Source: Mycobacterium sp. (GTDB taxonomy: Bacteria; Actinomycetota; Actinomycetes; Mycobacteriales; Mycobacteriaceae). Taken from it: DNA of 36,482 nt. The DNA lies in the NCBI GenBank assembly GCA_020439025.1, contig JAGQTO010000042.1, positions 1-36,482 on the forward strand. The letters run 5' to 3'. The translations under genes and the position numbers were made by a program. This document shows, in pieces, positions 15,343-22,427 of this stretch; position 1 is the first letter of the stretch, and each line of letters starts with the position of its first letter. The notes below the pieces were generated by a model. It did not search any database. It worked only from the letters and a program-made list of their open reading frames with translations, and was not told where the DNA came from.

Positions 15343-15458
15343 CCGAGAAGCAGCGACGACTCCCACCGCACCAAATCAATCGCGGCAACAACGCTCGGGT
15401 CATCCGGATCAACACCGTCATCCACGAGCGCTTGGCGCTCCTCAGCATCCACACCCAT
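15330..15458 (-). CDS. Possible 42-residue protein at the element's right end
   Basis: From ATG 15458 to TGA 15330-15332 this encodes 42 residues, MGVDAEERQALVDDGVDPDD followed by PSVVAAIDLVRWESSLLLGQDD. The composition is that of a real acidic helical protein, with Asp-rich turns and an amphipathic end, in contrast to the other frames here. It lies within 22 bases of the right boundary and overlaps the 3' end of arsC2 by 13 bases. No ribosome-binding site is visible and an in-frame TGA precedes the ATG. It could be a small element gene or the remnant of a longer one. I know no family. Confidence 0.35.
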   Translation of the reverse strand: MGVDAEERQALVDDGVDPDDPSVVAAIDLVRWESSLLLGQDD

Positions 15459-15467
15459 TCAACTTGA

Positions 15468-15480
15468 CTAGTGCAGATAA
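15468..15480 (-). repeat. Right terminal inverted repeat of the element
   Basis: Read on the minus strand from 15480 the sequence is TTATCTGCACTAG, matching the left-end TTAACTGCACTTG (354-366) at 11 of 13 positions in inverted orientation. The last base overlaps the AGT that belongs to the nuclease reading frame. Confidence 0.6.
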
Positions 15481-15806
15481 GTCCGCCCGTAGCGGTCGCG
15501 TGCATCCTGACTGGCGTCTCCAAGCACCGCGACGCGCCGGTTCATCAGCGTCGCCGTCGCGAACTCTGTCGCCTGGCGGCCCCAGCACTCCTCGGTGCCT
15601 TTCGTCTCGGGGGTGTCGATGCCGAGAACACGCACCCGCAAGCGTCCACGAGCGTCGTCGACAACATCCACAGTGTCACCATCGACCACGCGCAGCACCG
15701 TCGCCGTTGCCGGCGCGGCGTCCACCGGAGCCGCACACGCCGTCGCCGGGATCGCGACCGCAGCAGTGGCGGCGACCGTCAGCGCTGTCGCTAAACAGAT
15801 TCTCAT
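15480..15806 (-). pseudogene. 5' half of a secreted SNase-type nuclease, split by the element
   Basis: From ATG 15806 the minus strand encodes 109 nuclease residues: a signal peptide (MRICLATALTVAATAAVA, then ATACAAP), then the SNase core with Asp42 (VVDGDT), Asp64-Thr65 and Glu67 (GIDTPE) and Arg108 (DRYGRT), which correspond to the Ca2+ and catalytic residues of staphylococcal nuclease. The frame then runs into the element (YLH, TAG at 15468-15470). The rest, LAYVETD to GLWGPPC, is at 155-346 in the same orientation. All catalytic side chains are here but the C-terminal fold is missing, so the product should be inactive. The intact protein would be secreted and 172 residues long. An in-frame ATG at 15866 is possible but would put 20 residues before the signal. 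Confidence 0.9.
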
Positions 15807-15862
15807 GCATCCATTTTCGAGCCTGCTTCGATGTCTTCCTGCACCAAATTCGAAGACGATCC

Positions 15863-16642
15863 TCAAGGACCGGACAGCTCGGCAATCAGTGCTTGCACCC
15901 TCGCGGCATCTTCGGCGCCAAGCGGCGCGCCCGCCTCGGCTTCCTCCACCAGCTGCACCGCAAGTCCGCCCACGGCGGCGGCTTCACCCGCGCTCAGATT
16001 CGCCCCACGTCGCGCCGCGTACAACCGCTGGCCCAGCGTGGCGTCCGGATGAGCCGCGGCCTTGAGCATGAGTTCGTCGTAGCGGCCCCGAATATGACCG
16101 AGTGATTTGACCACCTCAGCTGGAGAGCCCTCGCTATGGCGCACCGCGCGAATTGCCAACGCCTCCAGCTTGCGCAGGTCAGCCAGAATGGTCGATGCCC
16201 GGCTAGGGAAGTCCGGGTACGTCGCCGCGGGGAGGTCGTCGATAGCGGTGTCGAAACGATCCAGGGCCAGTTTCAGCGCCTCGACCACTAGAACAGCGCC
16301 GCCCGACCCGCTGGGTGGCGCGAGCGTTTCGTCGGCGGCCGCGCCGGGCGTGGGTGGCGCTAACGTTTCTGCGGGCGGATCGCCGCCGTCACGAATGCGC
16401 GCTAAGGTTCCCGCCGGCCACTGCAAACACTGCTCTAGTGCGTGTCTGCTGCGCTCCCTGGGCCACGAGCGGCCTTTCTCAAGGCGGATCAACGACGGGG
16501 CGGTGATCACCTTCTGGCGCGCCAACTCGCGCTGCGATATGCCCAATTTGAGGCGTCGAGCTGCGACGGCGGCGCCCGCGCGGGCAATCCCGTCGTCGAT
16601 CTCGTCGTCCTCCACCGCGCCAGTGTAGCCAGCGGTTATCAC
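15863..16642 (-). CDS. XRE-family HTH regulator
   Basis: A 259-residue protein. Residues 18-75 form a Cro/CI-type helix-turn-helix (ARRLKLGISQRELARQKVIT then APSLIRLEKGRSWPRERSR). A Pro/Ala-rich linker (about 88-112) leads to a helical C-terminal region with no motif I know. It is divergent from whiB1, and four TGCTAAA boxes in the gap are good candidate operators, so it probably controls itself and the whiB-rep operon. GTG 16642 or GTG 16615 could be the start; the second gives MEDDEIDDGIARAG directly before the HTH. The split nuclease lies 56 bases downstream in the same direction and was probably co-transcribed. Confidence 0.8.
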   Translation of the reverse strand: MITAGYTGAVEDDEIDDGIARAGAAVAARRLKLGISQRELARQKVITAPSLIRLEKGRSWPRERSRHALEQCLQWPAGTLARIRDGGDPPAETLAPPTPGAAADETLAPPSGSGGAVLVVEALKLALDRFDTAIDDLPAATYPDFPSRASTILADLRKLEALAIRAVRHSEGSPAEVVKSLGHIRGRYDELMLKAAAHPDATLGQRLYAARRGANLSAGEAAAVGGLAVQLVEEAEAGAPLGAEDAARVQALIAELSGP

Positions 16643-16734
16643 GATTTCGGAACAACGGCGGGCGCGTCACGGGGTGACTCCAGCGATGAAAAGCGCTAAC
16701 TCTTGCAGTCCCTCAGCACCCCGCGTCGGGACCT

Positions 16735-16790
16735 ACATTTAGCACTAGATTTAGCAGCAAGTGTGTGCGGTGCTAAATGTTGGTGCTAAA
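16735..16790. promoter_or_regulatory. Four TGCTAAA operator boxes between XRE gene and whiB1
   Basis: ACATTTAGCAC (16735-16745) is the exact reverse complement of GTGCTAAATGT (16770-16780). Two more copies of the core sit beside them: ATTTAGCA (16749-16756) and TGCTAAA (16784-16790). The order is two boxes in one direction and then two in the other, a nested dyad typical of repressor operators, in the divergent gap. Confidence 0.65.
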
Positions 16791-16827
16791 GTTCGGGTCA
16801 GTCGATAGCTCAGTGGGAGGAGCGACG

Positions 16828-17127
16828 GTGACCGTGACACTCCAACAACCATCGGTGCGCAGCAGCACCCAGCCATGCATTTCCGACCCCGACAGGTGGG
16901 CCGCCGGCGGGGAGGACCCGGAGCTCAAGGCGCTCTGCCGAGGCTGCCCTCGGCGCTGGCAGTGCGCCAAGGACGCACTCGACACCCCTGGCGCCGAAGG
17001 CATGTGGTCGGGGGTGCACATCCCCAAAGAAGGTCGGGGGCGCAACTTCGCGCTACGCCAGCTTCGATCGCTGGCCACTCATGGCGGACTTGTCGGTAAA
17101 GGCGCGCCTGGCGACGACGCCAGCTAG
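16828..17127 (+). CDS. WhiB-like Fe-S transcription factor 1
   Basis: A 99-residue WhiB-family protein that should hold a [4Fe-4S] cluster and act with the housekeeping sigma factor. The four ligands are Cys17 (QPCISDPDRW) and the trio in ALCRGCPRRWQC; the WhiB turn follows as GMWSGVHIP and a basic end GRGRNFALRQL may contact DNA. GTG 16828 is chosen because GGGAGGAG precedes it at 16815-16822; an upstream ATG at 16777 would lie inside the operator boxes. It lies upstream of the replication gene, and WhiB proteins of this kind are frequent on mycobacterial plasmids and phages. A strong hairpin directly after its stop separates it from rep. Confidence 0.85.
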   Translation: MTVTLQQPSVRSSTQPCISDPDRWAAGGEDPELKALCRGCPRRWQCAKDALDTPGAEGMWSGVHIPKEGRGRNFALRQLRSLATHGGLVGKGAPGDDAS

Positions 17128-17152
17128 CGACGCTGGCCGCGGCCAGGCGTCG
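17128..17152 (+). terminator. Hairpin directly after whiB1
   Basis: CGACGCTGGCC (17128-17138) pairs with GGCCAGGCGTCG (17141-17152) around a two-base turn, with one bulged G. It begins at the base after the TAG stop codon. There is no T run. Confidence 0.55.
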
Positions 17153-17232
17153 GAGAACCAGAGTGATCAGTGCGAAAGATGGTGCGGCGTGTCCTACCCG
17201 CCGCTGCGGAGCCCGTGGGGCATGCTCAGGCT

Positions 17233-17274
17233 GGCGCGGATATCCGCGCCCGGGTCGGCGCGGATATCCGCGCC
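17233..17274. repeat. Two tandem 18-base perfect palindromes upstream of rep
   Basis: GGCGCGGATATCCGCGCC occurs at 17233-17250 and 17257-17274, each copy a perfect palindrome, 24 bases apart from centre to centre (slightly more than two helical turns, so roughly the same DNA face). They lie in the 366-base gap between whiB1 and rep. Likely roles are an operator for rep or initiator-binding sites of an origin. Apart from these, the nearby hairpins and the rep start region I see nothing in 17153-17493. Confidence 0.7.
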
Positions 17275-17404
17275 GTGGGAAGGCTAGTTGCGCCACACCG
17301 AGCGCCACTGAGACGGAAAGGAGGCATCCGACCAACCACACCGCCGGCGCGTAAACCCTGGCGGCACAAGTGAAAACCTCACAGCGAAGCGCCTAACGGA
17401 CAAA

Positions 17405-17426
17405 CCCCCGGTCCTGAGACCGAGGG
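17405..17426 (+). promoter_or_regulatory. Hairpin in the rep leader
   Basis: CCCCCGGTC (17405-17413) and GACCGAGGG (17418-17426) form a stem with one mismatch and a four-base loop, about 68 bases before the rep start. It may be an attenuator or a transcript-stability element that limits replication protein, but no partner RNA is visible. Confidence 0.35.
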
Positions 17427-17493
17427 TCGTCACGTCCGAGTTGCCGCTCGAACCTTGGTGTCTTCGCGCGTCCCCTCCCTGAAGGGAATCGTC

Positions 17494-18699
17494 ATGAACG
17501 ACGCATCCCACGGTAGCGCATGTCCGCCCGGCGGTCTACCTGCAGCGCACCGTGACACCGCAACTCTACTGACGCACCGCTACCACGGGTCGAGCGCTCT
17601 GCTGCGCCGGCGCGGCACCGCCCGCACCACACCCGAATGGATCCGCCGGGCCGGGGGCGAGTGCTTCGACCGACTCCCCCGCATCGTCCTTGAAATCGAG
17701 CCGGTGGCGGCTATCCCCTGCTGGAGCGGTCGCGCTCGGAAGTGGGTGCACGAGACCGTGCCTACGGCCTACCGCAACCGCTACGACAGTCATGTCCGCC
17801 CTGCCATGCCCGGTAACCCCGTGAGCCTGAAATCGGTGATGGCAGTGGCCGAGGCGCGGGCATCGTTCGCAGATCACCGCACGGGCCGTAATTGCCGTCC
17901 AACGAACGACCGTCTCGCCGAAATCACCGGCCTCTCGATCCGCACTGTACAACGGGCCTCGACCGCACTACGGCTGCTCGGCGTCGCGACCGAAGTAATG
18001 CGCGGCCGGCAGCGCACCCGTGACGAGAGGTTCGCCAGCTGGCGCGTCGGCGACCGTGGACGCGGATGGGCTTCAGTGTGGGCTCTGCACGACAGTCGGT
18101 TCCGATCGCTGTCACCCCATCCCGGAGGGTCTTCTTTTAACCCCTTCAACTCCCGTAATAAATCACTCACTACCACCACCCGGCGCAAAAGCGCCGGTCG
18201 CAGCGCCGCTTCGCGTCGCCCTCGCCCGGACAACCGGGCGCTCCTGCTGGCAAATCACTGGATAGCCGATCCGCAAACTCCGGCCTGGGCCCGCCGGTAT
18301 CGCACCGGCGGACCGTGGGCGGCGATGTTGACCACAGTCGCTCAACACGGCTGGACACCTCGGGACCTCAACCAGCTGATCACCGATTGGGTCGGCACCG
18401 GCCACTGGATCCCGGAAAGCCCGTACAAACCGATCGGGCTGCTCGGCAAGATCCTCGCCAGTCACGGCAACCCCGCCGAACGGCCCGCAGCCCTAGACGA
18501 AGCCCGTGAGCAGGCCGAACTGCTCGCCGTCAGACAACGCATCGACGCCCAGATCGAGAACCGCGAAACCCAGCGCCGGGCCCGCGAGGCCGGACGTGCT
18601 GCCCTGCAGGGTCCAGGGCACCGGGCCGCGCGGGCGATCCTCGACGAGATCGCGCAGCGGCGGAAAGGGCGCGGCAGCGGTGCCGCGGCGACACCATGA
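17494..18699 (+). CDS. Probable replication initiator with winged-helix domain
   Basis: A 401-residue basic protein. Residues 112-172 form a winged-helix unit of the kind used by plasmid and phage replication proteins (SLKSVMAVAEARASFADHRT, then RPTNDRLAEITGLSIRTVQR). An arginine-rich stretch (about 235-255) and a long helical C-terminus follow, with PYKPIGLLGKIL near 310. I assign replication from this architecture, the palindromes upstream and the neighbouring par genes; it resembles Rep proteins of mycobacterial plasmids but I cannot name a family. ATG 17494 is chosen because GAAGGGA lies eight bases before it; a TTG at 17455 lacks this. It overlaps whiB2 by ATGA. Confidence 0.65.
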   Translation: MNDASHGSACPPGGLPAAHRDTATLLTHRYHGSSALLRRRGTARTTPEWIRRAGGECFDRLPRIVLEIEPVAAIPCWSGRARKWVHETVPTAYRNRYDSHVRPAMPGNPVSLKSVMAVAEARASFADHRTGRNCRPTNDRLAEITGLSIRTVQRASTALRLLGVATEVMRGRQRTRDERFASWRVGDRGRGWASVWALHDSRFRSLSPHPGGSSFNPFNSRNKSLTTTTRRKSAGRSAASRRPRPDNRALLLANHWIADPQTPAWARRYRTGGPWAAMLTTVAQHGWTPRDLNQLITDWVGTGHWIPESPYKPIGLLGKILASHGNPAERPAALDEAREQAELLAVRQRIDAQIENRETQRRAREAGRAALQGPGHRAARAILDEIAQRRKGRGSGAAATP

Positions 18700-19451
18700 A
18701 CCATCCAGCCGAACCGGACTGCGTGGCAGCGACTGTGCCGCTGCCCTGCCACGCCGACCCCGATCAGTGGTTCGATCCCGCCGCGCGGACACAGTCGTTG
18801 GCCGCCTGCCTGCGATGCCCGCGCCGCCGGTGGTGCGCGCGCCGCGCGCTGACATGCCGGCCTTCGTGGGGAATGTGGGCGGGTGTGTGGATCGACGGCC
18901 GCTTCACCCCCGTGGCGCATCGACTGAGCTCCATCGCCGCGGATACTCCTCCCCCACGCGCCACCGGGGCCGTCGCCGCGAGCCACCGGCCGCTTGTGCG
19001 TTCCCCTGTGCGGCCGGAGTCCCCTCCCCCCGCCGGCGTTCGTTGTTCCACGCCGGCACCCGCGGCCGCGCTGGTGTGGGCACGGGCCAGCGGGCACTGC
19101 GAGATCATGGCGCCAGACTGCCGCTTGACGGCGGACTCTCTTGAGTCTCGTCTCGGCGAGCCCCCCGGCAAGGACACCGCGTCGACCCTGTTCGCCGCTT
19201 GCGTACGCTGCGCCAATTCGATCGCGAGCCTTGACCCAAAACTGGCCCGCCGGCTCGGCTACCGTGTCTGCTCCCGAGATCGAGCTCCCGACGCGCCCTT
19301 TCTCTGGCGCCAACAGCATTGGGTCATCCTGAATACCGACGGCGCCTGTGGTGACGCTTCCCCACCAGGACCCCGCCGCGCTGGGCGAGACCGACCAAAC
19401 CTGGTTCCCGGTGCGCCCCCGGACCATCGGCTGCGGCATTGCATGGGATGA
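18696..19451 (+). CDS. WhiB-like protein with cysteine-rich C-terminal extension
   Basis: A 251-residue protein, far longer than normal WhiB (80-130). Residues 1-70 hold the cluster ligands Cys18 (PCHADPDQWF), Cys38, Cys41 and Cys47 (AACLRCPRRRWC) and the turn GMWAGVWIDG. A Pro/Arg-rich linker (about 80-125) leads to a second region with its own cysteines: GHCEIMAPDC, then AACVRCANSI, and after LARRLGYRVC a WRQQHWVIL strand. That region reads like a separate zinc- or Fe-S-binding domain. It overlaps rep by ATGA, so the two are translated together and it may regulate copy number. The double-domain form is the unusual point; the function of the tail is unknown. Confidence 0.75.
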   Translation: MNHPAEPDCVAATVPLPCHADPDQWFDPAARTQSLAACLRCPRRRWCARRALTCRPSWGMWAGVWIDGRFTPVAHRLSSIAADTPPPRATGAVAASHRPLVRSPVRPESPPPAGVRCSTPAPAAALVWARASGHCEIMAPDCRLTADSLESRLGEPPGKDTASTLFAACVRCANSIASLDPKLARRLGYRVCSRDRAPDAPFLWRQQHWVILNTDGACGDASPPGPRRAGRDRPNLVPGAPPDHRLRHCMG

Positions 19452-19990
19452 AGGCTCACCCCGAGCCCGGCAGTGACCCGCACCGGCGTCGCCGATGCAG
19501 CGCTGACCTGCAATATACGGGCTAATGACGGAACAACACCGGATGATTGACGCGTCTGAAGACGCATAGAGGCCGTATAACCAAACGGACCTCACTCGGA
19601 ACTACGCCGGGCGTGAAACGTCCGTACGACCGGACGTACTGACGCTTGACCCTCGTACAGATGACGCGTCGAACGCCGATTGACCTGCCGTGCCTGAGAC
19701 GTCCGGTGCACCGGACGTCGGTACTGGCGTATTTCGGGCGCAACCCCGGGCAGTGCACCCAGACTGACGGTGTCGCGGACACACGGCCGGACGATGGAGC
19801 GAACACTCCGCCGCCTACACGGCCCGTAGTTCAGCCGTCCACCCCCACCGCCACCCGCCGGCCGAGTCGTCCGTGCCGCACCCCAATCACACAAACGACA
19901 ACTAGCCCCAACAGCCACTCCAGTAACGGTTCGATCACACAGTGGTGCGGCGCCACGGGAATCCGCGCGTCGGGACTTAGGTTGGCCGCC
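19452..19990. repeat. Repeat-rich gap before parA1: candidate origin or centromere
   Basis: No convincing gene is seen in these 539 bases. They hold a cluster of CGGACGT-type sequences: inverted ACGTCCG (19618-19624) and CGGACGT (19631-19637), and a perfect 22-base palindrome at 19698-19719 whose half is GACGTCCGGTG. Smaller dyads are GCGTC-TGAA-GACGC (19552-19565) and GACGCGTC (19663-19670). The position directly before a parA gene suggests a partition site or promoter region bound by the Par proteins; an origin is the other option. Confidence 0.5.
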
Positions 19991-20920
19991 ATGACGATGA
20001 GCGGACCGGCCCGAACAATCCTCGTGGCCAATCAGAAGGGCGGCGTCGGGAAATCCACCACGGTTGCCGCGGTGGCGGAAATGATTGCCGCGGCGGGTAA
20101 GCGGGGACGACGGGTGCTCGTCGTCGATGGGGACCCGCAGGCCAATGTCACCGTCGAGGATCTCGGCGTCACCGGCGACCGCGGCCAGTCACTGTCGCAA
20201 ACCCTGCAATACGGGGCCCCACTGGTACCAGTGCGCAACGTACGGCCCAACCTCGACGTCGTGGCCGGGGGACCCCAACTGGCCGTCGTCGGCGCCGCAG
20301 CGCATCTGATGTCCGAGAACGGCATCAACATGGCGATCAACCTGGAGACCGCGCTGTCAGCGCTGTGCGAATCCGAGGGGTACGACCTGGTCGTCATCGA
20401 CTCCGGACCCGGAGACGTCCCACTGCTGGACACCTACCTGGCCGTCGCCAACTACCTCCTCATACCCACCCGCGACGATCAGGCAAGCCTGGGCGGCGTC
20501 GAACGCCTCGCCCGCCGGTTCTGGCGTGCCCGCAAACACGGCGCGTCAATTCAGCTGCTCGGCGTGCTGCTCTTCGACGTCAACCCGCGCGCCGTCAAAC
20601 GCAATCAGGAGGTGTTCGCCCAGGTCCGCGAGATGCTCGAGGGAAGCGGGACCACGCCCTTCGACATCACCATCCGCTCGGCGCCAGCCGCCGCCGTCGA
20701 CATGCGCACCCTGCACAGGACCGCAGGCGAGCTGGTCGCGCTGGCCCACGACGACCGCCGGAGCCGTCTGGCCCGGCTGCGCGACAAACAAAGTCCCGAA
20801 CGAGGACTGTGGACCAGCGACCCCAGCGGTCTCGCCGCCGACTACCAGGAACTGGTCCGCGAGATCATCGGCCGCCTCGTCCGCTTCGAATCCACACCCA
20901 TGGAGGTGAGCGCCGGATGA
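19991..20920 (+). CDS. parA: ParA-family partition ATPase 1
   Basis: A 309-residue Walker-type ATPase that positions plasmid copies by ATP-dependent binding to nucleoid DNA. The deviant Walker A is KGGVGKST (16-23), followed by VLVVDGDPQANVT (switch I) and LVVIDSGPGDVPLLD (Walker B). The end (about 250-309) is longer than in minimal ParA. The ATG at 19991 lies directly before the conserved fold; the frame is open further upstream but that part has no coding character. It overlaps its partner gene by ATGA. The absence of an N-terminal HTH makes it type Ib-like, or a ParA with a small DNA-binding partner. Confidence 0.9.
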   Translation: MTMSGPARTILVANQKGGVGKSTTVAAVAEMIAAAGKRGRRVLVVDGDPQANVTVEDLGVTGDRGQSLSQTLQYGAPLVPVRNVRPNLDVVAGGPQLAVVGAAAHLMSENGINMAINLETALSALCESEGYDLVVIDSGPGDVPLLDTYLAVANYLLIPTRDDQASLGGVERLARRFWRARKHGASIQLLGVLLFDVNPRAVKRNQEVFAQVREMLEGSGTTPFDITIRSAPAAAVDMRTLHRTAGELVALAHDDRRSRLARLRDKQSPERGLWTSDPSGLAADYQELVREIIGRLVRFESTPMEVSAG

Positions 20921-21627
20921 CCCCGACCCGCCAGAAAGCCAAACCGGTCTTCGATCCCTCCGCGCTCGACCAAGACCTCGACGACCTGTGGCCGGCCCCG
21001 AAGACACACCAGACACCGCAGCCGGTCGCGCCACCGTCGGCACCAGCGGCGCCTTCGACCCCGCACAGAACTCCGACGCCACCCCCGCCGGCGACGACGA
21101 CTTCTCCTGCCCAACCCGCCTCGCCCGCAACCCCTTCGCCGACCGCCGTTCCGCAGACCGCCGTTCTGCTGACAACCCCAGCAGCGCAGCCCACCAACCA
21201 CACCGGCGATGCACAGCAGCCGAACAAGGCGCGGATTCGCCCGCCGGAGGTCCTGCTGTCATCGGAGGTCTACGACGAGCTCTACCGAGTTCAGCTCGCG
21301 GAAAAGAAAGTTCGCCGCGGTCTCGCGCGCACCATGGGCGCCATCGTTCTCGACGCCATCGAAGCCCACGCCACGCGCCTGGCCACCACCTGGGCCAACC
21401 AACAGGACGCGGTAGGGGAGGGGCAGCTCTTCGAGCGACCCTCCTCGAACGCAGTGCCGCGCCGCCGCAGGCACGCCACCGCGCCACGCACCGTGGTGCT
21501 CTCCGGCGTCACCGCCGCCAACGGGCAGCGACTCGACAACCTGGTCCTGGCGTGGGGGGCCGGGACACGCAGTGCGCTCGTAGAACAAGCCCTCCGCTAC
21601 GAGTTCGACCTACTACCGCACCGCTGA
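20917..21627 (+). CDS. Small ParB-like partner of ParA1
   Basis: A 236-residue protein overlapping parA1 by ATGA. Residues 25-100 are a low-complexity linker rich in Pro, Ala and Thr; residues 105-160 (RIRPPEVLLSSEVYDELYRV, then VRRGLARTMGAIVLDAIEAH) look like a helical, possibly ribbon-helix-helix-like, DNA-binding or dimer region; a basic tract (VPRRRRHATAPRTV) and a final ordered segment follow. No ParB nuclease/CTPase box is present. From gene order it should bind the centromere and stimulate ParA1. The role is inferred from position; the family is not recognised. Confidence 0.7.
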   Translation: MTPTRQKAKPVFDPSALDQDLDDLWPAPKTHQTPQPVAPPSAPAAPSTPHRTPTPPPPATTTSPAQPASPATPSPTAVPQTAVLLTTPAAQPTNHTGDAQQPNKARIRPPEVLLSSEVYDELYRVQLAEKKVRRGLARTMGAIVLDAIEAHATRLATTWANQQDAVGEGQLFERPSSNAVPRRRRHATAPRTVVLSGVTAANGQRLDNLVLAWGAGTRSALVEQALRYEFDLLPHR

Positions 21628-21862
21628 GACCCACCGCAGCCCCAGGCCGCAAAACGGTAGCCGCGGGCGCGACGGTGACATCACACCGATCACGACCGCG
21701 CCGAGGCACCGGATGCATCGCCGACACCGACCCACACCCAGCGTCACGTGACGGATCGGCCGACGTATGGCGAGGTGGCCCGCTGCAACATCGAAGAGCA
21801 CCCCAGCCGACCCTCCGGCGCAGTCACGGACTGGCGTCTGACCCCGGGCCCAGTGCGAACCC

Positions 21863-22111
21863 AATTAACCGCGGTTAATTGCGGCCGAACGGCGTCTGCG
21901 CCCGGACGTCCGACGCAAGCCGGGGCAGCCAGCGCCGGGGGAGGAGAGGGGGGCCGAGAGTGTCCGGGGGGACCTCCTCAGCTCAACCAAACCCAGACAC
22001 TGAGGCGAGGCCCGGACATTACCTCCAACCACCCCGTAGAGCCCATCGCCGCCGCCCGCCAAGGGCCCGCCCCCGCCCGTGATCGCGGCTACCGAATTAA
22101 CCGCGGTTAAT
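21863..22111. repeat. Paired ATTAACCGCGGTTAAT palindromes between the two par operons
   Basis: AATTAACCGCGGTTAATT (18-base perfect palindrome) lies at 21863-21880 and the 16-base core ATTAACCGCGGTTAAT recurs at 22096-22111. The copies are about 230 bases apart inside the gene-free stretch 21628-22427. I judge the intervening frames non-coding: they are low-complexity and have no ribosome-binding site. The palindromes are strong candidates for centromere (parS-like) sites of one of the flanking ParAB pairs, or for operators. Confidence 0.6.
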
Positions 22112-22389
22112 CGGCAAACACTCCTCTCCGGTGCGCCACGATGACGGCACCGCCCTTCCAAGCGACCATTCACGACGCGCGGGATCCCTACCGCACGCGG
22201 GCCTGGCGAGCGACCGGAGCGGTTGCCAGCCGACGCCGCCCCGCGCACGGAGGAGCGCCCCGCGCACCGGGCGCAACACAGTCCCCGCGCCTGAGCTTCA
22301 GTCGAGCCGTCACAACGATGTACGACCCCGCGTGTCGGGTCGCCGCCAAACCCCTTGCACCGTAGGGTAAGTCCGTCTGGTCCGAAGTA

Positions 22390-22405
22390 CCCCGCTACTG
22401 CGGGG
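22390..22405 (+). promoter_or_regulatory. Hairpin in the leader of parA2
   Basis: CCCCGC-TACT-GCGGGG is a perfect six-base-pair stem with a four-base loop, seven bases before the ribosome-binding site (CGGGAGG) of the gene starting at 22428. It could adjust translation of the par operon. Confidence 0.35.
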
Positions 22406-22427
22406 GAAGCAAACGGGAGGCCCTCAC

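Larger units (their letters stand above)
350..15479 (+). mobile_element. Tn554-like transposable element carrying Cd and As resistance
   Basis: The boundaries are set by the interrupted nuclease: the left flank ends in AGT at 347-349 and the right flank starts with AGT at 15480-15482, and removing what lies between them rebuilds the nuclease frame. The element starts with two overlapping tyrosine recombinase genes 107 bases inside the left end, the Tn554 plan (tnpA, tnpB, cargo). Its cargo is the metal-ATPase/CmtR operon, a divergent envelope-type operon and an arsenic operon. No tnpC-like third gene follows tnpB. The only repeated flank sequence is 3 bases, which fits site-specific strand exchange better than a DDE transposase. 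The exact crossover could shift by up to three bases. Confidence 0.85.

Noticed and set aside
17233..17274. CRISPR or transposon inverted repeats for the two 18-base palindromes
   Set aside because: There are only two copies, closely spaced, with no transposase between them; they fit protein-binding sites better.
19646..19990. A 115-residue N-terminal extension of ParA1
   Set aside because: The frame is open but low-complexity and crosses the dyad cluster; normal ParA proteins begin a few residues before the P-loop, as from 19991.
21748..22110. A 120-residue gene in the par intergenic region
   Set aside because: It contains the palindromes as codons, lacks a ribosome-binding site and has no family character.
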